The notes beneath the pieces were generated by a model. It saw only the letters and a list, made by a program, of their open reading frames with translations, had not been told where the DNA came from and ran no database searches. This document shows positions 1 to 5,397 of a stretch of DNA of 6,058 bases, piece by piece. The stretch lies in the NCBI GenBank assembly GCA_002779455.1, contig PEWM01000033.1, forward strand, positions 1-6,058, in the 5' to 3' direction. The stretch comes from Deltaproteobacteria bacterium CG07_land_8_20_14_0_80_60_11 (GTDB lineage Bacteria; Desulfobacterota; Desulfobaccia; Desulfobaccales; 0-14-0-80-60-11). The translations under genes were made by a program, and so were the position numbers. The stretch's first letter is position 1. The number at the start of each line of letters is the position of its first letter.

Positions 1-889
1 CATAAAAGGGCTCAACCGTGAGAGCCTGATACTGGTATTTCACATACACTTCAGCCATCTGGTCGACGACGTTAAAGGGGGTCAGGCGATAGTTGAGACC
101 GGCATAGGTATAAGAGCGGATCCCCGCGGCCCAATTGTCCACTTTGATGGGCTGATACCCTGCTTGGAGTATCAGCGGAGTGCGCCAGTCTGCCTTATGT
201 CCAGGGTATTGTTTCGTTCCCGCAGGATTTATGAGGCTATTATCTGGAAGTACTTTGACGTTATCGTCATACTCGAAACCGCTCGTGAGGGACACGTAAA
301 ATTTCTGGTCTCTTTGGGCGCTTCCGAGGGCACCCTGAGATCTCATGGATGGCTGTCGGAATCCAGGTTCGGCTTCAGGCCCCAGGGGAACGCCATGGGT
401 CATTGTGGTCACGCCTTCTTGTGACCGGTCTCTCGTCGCCAGAAGCCCCAGATAATACTGGACCAGAGGGTCGTTGGGGGCCAAGGTTTGGGCCTCCTTC
501 ATCCAGCGCTCGGCCTCCTGGTAATTACCCAGGAAGAAGTAGGAGACTCCCAAGTAGAGCTTAGCCCGGGGGTCATTGGGGTCCTTTTGCACCACCGCGG
601 CAAAGGCATCCCTGGCCTGGGCGTATTCCTTGAGTTGGAGATGTACCAACCCCAGGAGCGACCTGACTTCGGGATCCTGGGGGTCCATCACAGCCGCCCG
701 TTGCAAATCTACCCTGGCCTCCGCATATTTCCCATGGAGGTAAAGGTAGTTTCCCCGGGCCAAAAGAATTTGCCCTTCTTCCGAGAGGCACCAGCCGGAG
801 TGGGGCAATAAAAGCGTTCCCAGTAAAAATGCCCAGATTATGAGAATGGTATGAAAGAACTTTAGCTTTTTCGCCTTTATTCCCCTCAT
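1..889 (-). CDS. Secreted TPR protein with C-terminal outer-membrane beta-barrel-like region, 3' end outside window
   Basis: This gene runs off the left edge, so only the first 296 residues are visible and no stop is seen. The ATG at 889-887 has a good GGAGG ribosome site at 897-901, seven bases upstream. The protein starts with a basic stretch and a hydrophobic core (about residues 11-30), which reads as a Sec signal peptide. Three tetratricopeptide repeats follow at about residues 39-72, 73-106 and 107-140, with the usual G-Y/K-Y-x-E-A and D-P-x-x-P spacing. After a linker rich in Q, G and P (150-193), the sequence changes to alternating aromatic and polar residues beginning FYVSLTSGFEYDDNV (197-211). 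This resembles the barrel entrance of TPR-porin or surface-lipoprotein-assembly-modifier-like proteins. I infer a periplasmic TPR domain attached to an outer-membrane barrel, possibly involved in export or surface assembly. Signal peptide and TPRs are clear; the barrel is a family-level inference from its start only. Confidence 0.85.
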   Translation of the reverse strand, partial: MRGIKAKKLKFFHTILIIWAFLLGTLLLPHSGWCLSEEGQILLARGNYLYLHGKYAEARVDLQRAAVMDPQDPEVRSLLGLVHLQLKEYAQARDAFAAVVQKDPNDPRAKLYLGVSYFFLGNYQEAERWMKEAQTLAPNDPLVQYYLGLLATRDRSQEGVTTMTHGVPLGPEAEPGFRQPSMRSQGALGSAQRDQKFYVSLTSGFEYDDNVKVLPDNSLINPAGTKQYPGHKADWRTPLILQAGYQPIKVDNWAAGIRSYTYAGLNYRLTPFNVVDQMAEVYVKYQYQALTVEPFY

Positions 890-910
890 GGAACACCCTC
901 CTCTGAAACA

Positions 911-1261
911 TTAGATTTTATTCCCATTAGCACTAGTTGTTGTAAATGTCAAATTTTCATTATCAAAATGGATAGCAACGTGCATGCCAAATGCCTCAAT
1001 TATCACCGGCAGGGCGGAAGGTGCGGTTATGATCTGCTTAACAAAATCAGGTTGGGGTGGGGGTGATTTTAAGACCGGCCCGGCGCTTTTTTTGATGCCG
1101 ACTTGGTATGAGATGAGGTTAACCTTTTCGGGATAGGTGGTCAGATCAAGTCCGGTTAGGGTATCGTCCCAGAGGCAAAAGGCGGGATGCGCTTGGCTTT
1201 CCCGGCCTACGGGGCTATTGTAGGGGGCAGCCACTGGTGGGCCCAACCTGAGGGCGGACAC
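911..1261 (-). CDS. Unrecognised open frame, possibly a truncated gene remnant
   Basis: The frame is open for 116 codons and ends 21 bases before the start of the TPR gene on the same strand, so it could be co-transcribed with it. I do not recognise the protein. About residues 20-115 use codons that often end in C or G, as in the real genes nearby, and read as plausible protein (for example TYPEKVNLISYQVG). The only start available is a GTG at 1261-1259, which lies inside the palindromic repeat at 1219-1341 and has no clear ribosome site. The first 15 or so codons are therefore repeat sequence. Either the natural 5' end was replaced when the repeat arrived, leaving a remnant, or the frame is open by chance. 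No signal peptide, membrane segment or known motif is visible. Confidence 0.25.
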   Translation of the reverse strand: MSALRLGPPVAAPYNSPVGRESQAHPAFCLWDDTLTGLDLTTYPEKVNLISYQVGIKKSAGPVLKSPPPQPDFVKQIITAPSALPVIIEAFGMHVAIHFDNENLTFTTTSANGNKI

Positions 1262-1341
1262 CTAGGGCCACAGGGCGGACACCTGGGTCCACAGGGCGGA
1301 CACATGGGTCCACAGGGCGGACACCTGGGTCCGCCCCTACA
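1219..1341. repeat. 123-bp palindromic element with four 21-bp tandem units and inverted TGTAGGGG ends
   Basis: The element begins with TGTAGGGG (1219-1226) and ends with its exact reverse complement CCCCTACA (1334-1341). Inside are four head-to-tail units of 21 bp built on GGGCGGACACCTGGGTCC plus ACA: 1252-1272 (two changes), 1273-1293, 1294-1314 (one change) and 1315-1335, where the last three bases differ. The last unit makes a perfect 8-bp stem, GGGCGGAC (1315-1322) with GTCCGCCC (1329-1336), around a 6-base loop; units 2 and 3 can form a shorter GGAC/GTCC stem. The left part also carries CCACTGGTGG (1231-1240). The layout resembles a non-autonomous or REP-type interspersed repeat whose central unit has been amplified. 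The 21-bp period reads as a heptapeptide in some frames, but no gene supports translation. Confidence 0.8.
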
Positions 1342-1474
1342 GGAGGTAAATTACCTGGATGAGCGCAACTGGCGGGTAATGGGCAGCCTTGGTTTGCCGG
1401 GCGGGCAGGAATTACTTGCGCCGGGGGGAAAAATAGGGTGAAATAATAAGCTAATATTGTGAACGAGGACGCTG

Positions 1475-2707
1475 ATGACACAGCATTCGCATGGACAGGG
1501 TGAGACCGTGGCCGCAACCCCCGCCGGGGGACTCGTGGTCCCCGACCGGCCGATAATTCTCTACATCGAAGGCGACGGCACCGGGGCGGATATCATGCAA
1601 GCCACCCGCCCGGTGCTGGACGCGGCGGTGGCCAAGGCCTACGGCGAGGGCAGGCGCATCTTCTGGCAGGAGGTCCTGGCCGGGGAAAAGGCCTTCAAAC
1701 GGAGCCGCAGTTATTTGCCGGTGGAAACTTTGACGGCTCTGCGGGAATACCGGGTGGCGCTCAAGGGGCCGCTGACCACCCCCATCGGCGGGGGTTTCCG
1801 GTCGCTGAACGTGACGCTGCGCCAGGTTTTGGACCTGTATGCCTGCATCCGGCCGGTGCGCTATTATGCCGGGGTGCCCAGCCCGATGAAGGAACCGGGA
1901 AAAATCGATATGGTGATTTTCCGGGAAAACACCGAAGACCTCTATGCCGGCATTGAGTGGGCCGCCAACACCCCCGAGGCCCAGCGCCTGATCAATTTTC
2001 TCAATCATGAATTGGGCTGTACCCTGGATATGTCCGCCGCGATAGGCATCAAGCCCATGACCGAACGGTGCAGCAAGCGCCTGATCCGCATGGCCTTGAA
2101 GCACGCGGTGAAACACCAGCGGACCTCGGTCACCCTGATGCACAAAGGCAACATCATGAAATACACGGAAGGGGCCTTTCAAACCTGGGGCTATGAGGTG
2201 GCCGCGGAGTTGGGGAACCGGGTGACCACGGAGGCGGAGGTGTCCACGGTCTACCAGGGGCAACTCCCGGCCGGCAAAGTGGTGCTCAAGGACCGTCTGG
2301 CCGACAACCTGTTTCAGCAAGTGCTCCTGCGGCCGGAGGAATACCAGGTCATCGCCACCCCCAACCTGAACGGCGATTATATCTCCGACGCCCTGGCGGC
2401 CCAGGTCGGGGGACTGGGGATGGCCCCGGGGGCCAACATCGGCGATAACTGCGCCATCTTCGAGGCCACCCACGGCAGCGCCCCCAAGTATGCCGGCCAG
2501 GATAAGGTCAATCCCAGCTCCCTGATCCTCTCCGGGGCCATGTTGCTGGAATATCTCGGATGGGAGGAGGCGGCCCAGCTTATCCACCAGAGCCTGCCCC
2601 GCACCCTCAAGGACGGTATCGCCACCTACGATCTGGCCCGCCTCCTCTCCGGCTCCCGGGAAGTGGCGTGCTCCGAATTCGGCCAGGCCCTCATCGACCA
2701 TATGTAA
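1475..2707 (+). CDS. icd: Isocitrate dehydrogenase [NADP+], homodimeric type
   Basis: This enzyme oxidatively decarboxylates isocitrate to 2-oxoglutarate in the cytoplasm, making NADPH, as part of the TCA cycle or of glutamate supply. The 410-residue length matches the E. coli-type enzyme (416). Substrate residues are all present: S110, N112 and R116 in the GGFRSLNVTLR stretch, R126, R150, Y157 and K224. Metal-binding aspartates are D277, D301 and D305. The NADP-selecting set seen in E. coli Icd is kept: K338, Y339, V345, Y385 and R389. S110 corresponds to the serine phosphorylated by AceK in E. coli, so the target site exists, but no kinase gene is in this window. The ATG has GAGG at 1465-1468, six bases upstream; an in-frame GTG at 1508 is less likely. 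An AT-rich TAATAT at 1452-1457 could be part of a promoter, but no good -35 partner is seen. It is transcribed alone, converging on the GGDEF gene. Confidence 0.97.
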   Translation: MTQHSHGQGETVAATPAGGLVVPDRPIILYIEGDGTGADIMQATRPVLDAAVAKAYGEGRRIFWQEVLAGEKAFKRSRSYLPVETLTALREYRVALKGPLTTPIGGGFRSLNVTLRQVLDLYACIRPVRYYAGVPSPMKEPGKIDMVIFRENTEDLYAGIEWAANTPEAQRLINFLNHELGCTLDMSAAIGIKPMTERCSKRLIRMALKHAVKHQRTSVTLMHKGNIMKYTEGAFQTWGYEVAAELGNRVTTEAEVSTVYQGQLPAGKVVLKDRLADNLFQQVLLRPEEYQVIATPNLNGDYISDALAAQVGGLGMAPGANIGDNCAIFEATHGSAPKYAGQDKVNPSSLILSGAMLLEYLGWEEAAQLIHQSLPRTLKDGIATYDLARLLSGSREVACSEFGQALIDHM

Positions 2708-2720
2708 TCCTGCGCCCGGG

Positions 2721-2748
2721 TTCAGGGCGGTCCCACGCACGCCCTGAA
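2721..2748 (+). terminator. Hairpin 13 bases after icd, terminator-like without a T-run
   Basis: TTCAGGGCG (2721-2729) and CGCCCTGAA (2740-2748) form a perfect 9-bp stem with a 10-base loop, directly after the icd stop. No run of T follows on either strand, so it may act as a processing or stability hairpin, or need Rho, rather than being a classical intrinsic terminator. Its place between convergent genes suits a two-way stop. Confidence 0.5.
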
Positions 2749-2772
2749 TCGCCTGCCCTCCGTCCGCCGCCG

Positions 2773-2830
2773 TTGGTGGCACAGGTTTTCAACCTATGCA
2801 CCCGCACCGGTAAGATACCGGTGCCACCAA
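2773..2830. repeat. 58-bp palindromic element with 10-bp outer arms and two inner hairpins
   Basis: The outer arms TTGGTGGCAC (2773-2782) and GTGCCACCAA (2821-2830) are perfect reverse complements. Inside are two smaller hairpins: AGGTT/AACCT (2783-2787 and 2791-2795, loop TTC) and GCACCGGTA/TACCGGTGC (2804-2812 and 2816-2824, loop AGA). The second hairpin shares bases with the right outer arm, so two alternative folds compete. It sits between the 3' ends of icd and the GGDEF gene, a typical place for interspersed palindromic (REP/BIME-like) repeats. Family membership cannot be shown from one copy. Confidence 0.75.
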
Positions 2831-2886
2831 GAACTTTTCACGGCGGATTAATTCAGGGGGATGCGGCAGTCAAAAGCGGGGCTCTA

Positions 2887-3792
2887 TCAGGTGCAGCCGG
2901 GCCCCACATAATCTATCCCGCCGGGTTGCAGTCTTTCCATCCGGTAACAACGGCGCCCTGCCTGTTTGGCGGCGCAGAGAGCATTATCGGCCCGCTCCAC
3001 CAGGGATTCCAGGGTGGGCATCTCGCCGGTGGCGCTGCTTATCCCCAGGCTGATGGTGGGGGAGATGGATCCCCGTTCGGTGTTCAGTTTGGCCTCACCG
3101 TTCTGCCGGACCAGGCGTGCGGCCACTTTTTCCGCCCCATTCATATCGGTGTCGGCGAGCAGGATGACAAACTTCTCTTCGGCATAACGGCCCAGGACGT
3201 CAATGATGCGCAAGTCCTTGAGAAAACGTTTGGCGGTGAGGCGCAACGCCTGGTTGGCGACCTCGTAATCATAATTGTCGCAGATGCCTTGAAAATGATC
3301 CACCTCCGCCATAATAACCGACAGAGAGCGGTTGAAGCGGCGCGCCCGGTTGAGTTCCCGATTTCCTAGGGTAAAAAAATGGCGGCGGTTGTGGACCCCC
3401 GTTATGAGGTCGGCGGTGGTCAGGCGCTGAGCTTCCAGGGACAGCCGGCGGGTGCGCAGCAAGTTTTCAACCCGGGTTTGCAGTTCCAGATGATTGATCG
3501 GGATCCAGATGATCTCATCCACCGTCTGCCACAGGTGGCGCGTCACGAACGCGGCATTGCGGCGCGCCGCCACCAGCAGGAACGGCAAGAAGGCCGGTTT
3601 GGCGGCCTCCTTCCTGGATTGAACTTCCACCCAGGACTGCTTGAGGGCGGACTCATCAACTATCCCCAGGTCGAAGGAAAAATCGAGGCTCTGATCGATC
3701 TCGGTTTCCAATACCTGGTAATTGCTGGTCAGCCGGTCTCTCATCAGGCCGGCACTTTTCTTCTCCTGCATGAGCACAACGATGCGGTCCAT
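2887..3792 (-). CDS. Degenerate receiver-GGDEF protein with retained c-di-GMP I-site motif
   Basis: The protein has 301 residues, no signal peptide and no membrane segment, so it should be cytoplasmic. Residues 1-115 look like a receiver fold: FDLGIVD places D46 at the phospho-acceptor position, and the end (VDEIIWIPINHLELQTRVENLLR, 91-113) matches the usual last strand and helix. However, the N-terminal acidic pair is missing (MQEKK) and the conserved lysine before proline is I97. Residues about 127-285 are a GGDEF domain, starting at DLITGVHNRRHFF. The GG(D/E)EF signature has become AEEKF (204-208), the first metal aspartate is E163, and the substrate Asn and Asp positions are C171 and N180. 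Cyclase activity is therefore unlikely. R195-I-I-D198, five residues before the signature, keeps the RxxD inhibitory-site pattern and spacing, so it may still bind c-di-GMP as a receptor. The ATG has GGAGG at 3802-3806, nine bases upstream. Its long upstream region is rich in hairpins. Confidence 0.92.
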   Translation of the reverse strand: MDRIVVLMQEKKSAGLMRDRLTSNYQVLETEIDQSLDFSFDLGIVDESALKQSWVEVQSRKEAAKPAFLPFLLVAARRNAAFVTRHLWQTVDEIIWIPINHLELQTRVENLLRTRRLSLEAQRLTTADLITGVHNRRHFFTLGNRELNRARRFNRSLSVIMAEVDHFQGICDNYDYEVANQALRLTAKRFLKDLRIIDVLGRYAEEKFVILLADTDMNGAEKVAARLVRQNGEAKLNTERGSISPTISLGISSATGEMPTLESLVERADNALCAAKQAGRRCYRMERLQPGGIDYVGPGCT

Positions 3793-3960
3793 GTCTTTTG
3801 CCCTCCCAGAAGCCTGCCCGCGCGGGGCTCGGGCTGCCCAGATAAAATAGCGTCAACGGGGCCGCCCCCGAGCCTCTGCCCCGGGTCATGCCTGACCAAA
3901 GCTCGTTTGGAACGGATGGTTCCCGGCTACGGCGAGCCTCAATGCCATCCATGTAGGCAT
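3793..3960 (-). promoter_or_regulatory. Hairpin-rich probable 5' leader of the GGDEF gene
   Basis: Read on the plus strand, five short hairpins follow one another with almost no gap: GGTCA/TGACC (3884-3897), CCAAA/TTTGG (3896-3910), GGAAC/GTTCC (3909-3923), GGCT/AGCC (3925-3938) and ATGCC/GGCAT (3942-3960). The first three share the CC and GG dinucleotides at their borders. A competing stem pairs GGATGG (3914-3919) with CCATCC (3945-3950). Nearer the gene, GGCTCGGG (3826-3833) pairs with CCCGAGCC (3867-3874) around a 33-base loop. No known riboswitch core, including the c-di-GMP class I consensus, could be matched by eye. A leader role is inferred from position only; no promoter was located. 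Confidence 0.4.
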
Positions 3961-4134
3961 AGCTTGGCCGGACACCTGGCTTAAGGTCTCATGAAATCCC
4001 CGTCATCTCCAGATAACCGGCCCCAACCCCGCTCTGCCTGGTTCATAACGTTCATCGGAATCTCTTGATTCAAGCTTAAATTCCAAAACGTCCCTGGCTC
4101 CCAGGTAAGCCTTTGGGTGGAAGGCAGTAATGAT

Positions 4135-4151
4135 GGCGGGCAGTGCCCGCC
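4135..4151. repeat. Short GC palindrome GGCGGGCAGTGCCCGCC
   Basis: The 17-base sequence is a perfect inverted repeat about its central G, and could fold as a GGCGGG/CCCGCC stem with a CAGTG loop. It marks the border between the GC-rich left side and the AT-rich right side of this intergenic region. Such short palindromes are often genome-wide repeats, but that is not testable here. Confidence 0.6.
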
Positions 4152-4168
4152 CTGATACATTTAATACC

Positions 4169-4191
4169 GTTTTCGGTTTTCGGTTTTCGGT
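4169..4191. repeat. Tandem heptamer GTTTTCG, three copies
   Basis: Three exact head-to-tail copies of GTTTTCG occupy 4169-4189, and a partial fourth copy begins GTT at 4190. They lie in an AT-rich, non-coding stretch. The array could be slippage-prone. No protein is known to bind it. Confidence 0.85.
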
Positions 4192-4275
4192 TAAATAGAT
4201 TTGTAATATCAAGAAATTAATGAGGTGGTGTGCTTCATTTGAAACGAAAAATAGTATAACGACATTTAACTTTTT

Positions 4276-4301
4276 AAAATACAACAGCCGGGGCGGCTGT
4301 T
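4276..4301 (-). terminator. Intrinsic terminator for the MBL-fold gene
   Basis: On the minus strand, AACAGCCG and CGGCTGTT form a perfect 8-bp stem with a CCC loop (4283-4301), followed by GTATTTT (to 4276). It begins 21 bases after the stop of the metallo-hydrolase gene. The T-run is short and interrupted, but stem, loop and position are typical. Confidence 0.7.
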
Positions 4302-4322
4302 CCACAGAAAACGGAAAACTTT

Positions 4323-5255
4323 TCAGGGCAGCCGCCGAAACCCTGCGGGGGTGCAGGCGATCAGGCCCTGCCGGAGCAGGCGGTCCAAATGCTTGGCCAC
4401 CATCTGGCCCTCCATGTGGTCATAGACGAACCGGGGTTCTTTCACTTTGCCATAGATCAGGCGGCGGGCCACCAGCCGGGCCAGGGACTGGGGGGCAGTC
4501 AGGGCTTCCAGCAGCCGGGCCTCCCGCTGGGCGATCACCCGGTGAAACGCGGCCAGCCCGGTGCGAAACTCCGGTTCGGAAAAGATGCCCTGCTCATGCG
4601 CCGTCAAGTAGGTCCGGGCGGGGAAAGTCCTCAGGTCGTTCAAGGTCGCCTCAAAGGCCGTCAGGTCCGAGGCGGCGTCCCCATACCACGGGCCAAAGGG
4701 CGTGAGGTCCACGTCCGCCAGAAACAACACCTGCTGCCGGGGAAAGTGGAAACAGCTGTGTCCCGGGGTGTGCCCGGGCGCCGGGATGATCTCCAGGGTG
4801 ACCTCCCCCAGCTGGAACAGTTGGCCGGGGAAATAAGGGGTGAATCGGGCCGGAGGCCGGAAGTGGAAGTCCTGGATGAGGGTGCGACGCCAGTAATCAC
4901 GGAAGTCGGGGCCGGTGATCCCCATGAACCGGAAGACGGCGTCCAGGGAGAAAAAGGCCTCCTCCTCCAGGAGCGGCCCGTAGAAGTTCGCCTGGGGGAA
5001 GAGGTGGTTGTACTTCCGGTGATCTTCGTGGAAGTGGCTGAGAAAGACCCCGGTCACCCGCCGGGTGCGGGCCAGTTCCCGGAAATAGTCCTTATCGGCC
5101 GCGGGGTCCACCACCCAGGTTTCCGCCCCCTGGTTCACCACCAGGGAATGGCAGTAGGGATAGCGCCCGCCTCTGCGTCCGGGGACGAAGGTGATGGGGC
5201 CAAAGGTGACGGGCCCGGCCGGGGCGGGCCGGGAGGGGGGTGTTGACGTATTCAT
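4323..5255 (-). CDS. MBL-fold metallo-hydrolase with C-terminal winged-helix-like segment
   Basis: The 310-residue protein is a metallo-beta-lactamase-fold hydrolase, probably cytoplasmic as no signal peptide is seen. The metal-binding motif HFHEDH gives H74, H76, D78 and H79; the GHTPGH segment supplies H162, LADVD supplies the bridging D181, and TAHE supplies H220. The whole two-metal site is therefore intact. The last 65 residues or so, including GQMVAKHLDRLLRQGLI (283-299), look like the small helical or winged-helix domain seen at the end of LACTB2-like and related hydrolases. The substrate cannot be told from sequence: thioester, nucleic acid and lactone hydrolysis all occur in this superfamily. 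The ATG at 5255 has no recognisable ribosome site, and no better in-frame start is seen. It lies 142 bases after the CBS-ACT gene on the same strand and is followed by an intrinsic terminator. Confidence 0.92.
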   Translation of the reverse strand: MNTSTPPSRPAPAGPVTFGPITFVPGRRGGRYPYCHSLVVNQGAETWVVDPAADKDYFRELARTRRVTGVFLSHFHEDHRKYNHLFPQANFYGPLLEEEAFFSLDAVFRFMGITGPDFRDYWRRTLIQDFHFRPPARFTPYFPGQLFQLGEVTLEIIPAPGHTPGHSCFHFPRQQVLFLADVDLTPFGPWYGDAASDLTAFEATLNDLRTFPARTYLTAHEQGIFSEPEFRTGLAAFHRVIAQREARLLEALTAPQSLARLVARRLIYGKVKEPRFVYDHMEGQMVAKHLDRLLRQGLIACTPAGFRRLP

Positions 5256-5356
5256 GATATCGACGGGTTTGCCGGGAGGGCCGAGAGGACCGCAAGGGCG
5301 ATGCGCTCACCGCCCCGACACCGCTCAGGCGCCTCAATAATCAGTAACGCCAACCG

Positions 5357-5379
5357 GGTGCGCCTCAGGCGGACGCACC
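5357..5379 (-). terminator. Weak hairpin after the CBS-ACT gene
   Basis: GGTGCG (5357-5362) pairs with CGCACC (5374-5379) around an 11-base loop, about 20 bases after the CBS-ACT stop. No T-run follows on the minus strand, and the loop contains a competing GCCT/AGGC pairing. It may attenuate read-through into the MBL gene or be only a stability hairpin. Confidence 0.3.
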
Positions 5380-5397
5380 GGTGGTTCCAGCCCCCCC

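Larger units (their letters stand above)
3961..4275. other. Gene-free stretch, becoming AT-rich towards its right end
   Basis: No supportable gene is seen on either strand. A 100-codon minus-strand frame crosses it, but it reads through repeats and AT-rich sequence. The left part has ordinary GC content and contains CCTGG/CCAGG (4093-4105). From about 4150 the composition shifts sharply to A and T, unlike the rest of the window. The hairpin at 4135-4151 and the heptamer repeat at 4169-4191 are listed separately. Confidence 0.5.

Noticed and set aside
1187..1441. Plus-strand frame encoding a GGHLGPQ heptapeptide repeat
   Set aside because: The peptide repeat is only the 21-bp DNA repeat read in frame. 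Flanking codons look non-coding and no ribosome site supports the start.
1451..2782. A 443-codon open frame on the minus strand opposite icd
   Set aside because: It is antisense to an unmistakable icd gene. GC-rich codons commonly leave long antisense frames open, and the protein shows only G/H/P-rich low-complexity sequence with no domain.
2560..3369. A 269-codon plus-strand frame overlapping the icd end and the GGDEF gene
   Set aside because: It crosses the icd 3' end, the intergenic hairpins and the antisense of the GGDEF gene; its protein is proline- and glycine-rich shadow sequence.
3793..3960. A c-di-GMP riboswitch ahead of the GGDEF gene
   Set aside because: A few short words resemble the class I consensus, but the two-arm layout, tetraloop and receptor could not be aligned by eye.
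3969..3979. CGGACACCTGG matching part of the 21-bp repeat unit at 1252-1335
   Set aside because: Only 11 bases match and no stem or flanking repeat sequence accompanies them, so this may be chance.
4003..4305. A 100-codon minus-strand frame upstream of the GGDEF gene
   Set aside because: It runs through the intrinsic terminator, the GTTTTCG array and the GC palindrome, has mixed composition and no recognisable domain.
4389..5246. A 285-codon plus-strand frame opposite the MBL gene
   Set aside because: It mirrors a gene with a complete metal-binding site and shows no domain of its own.
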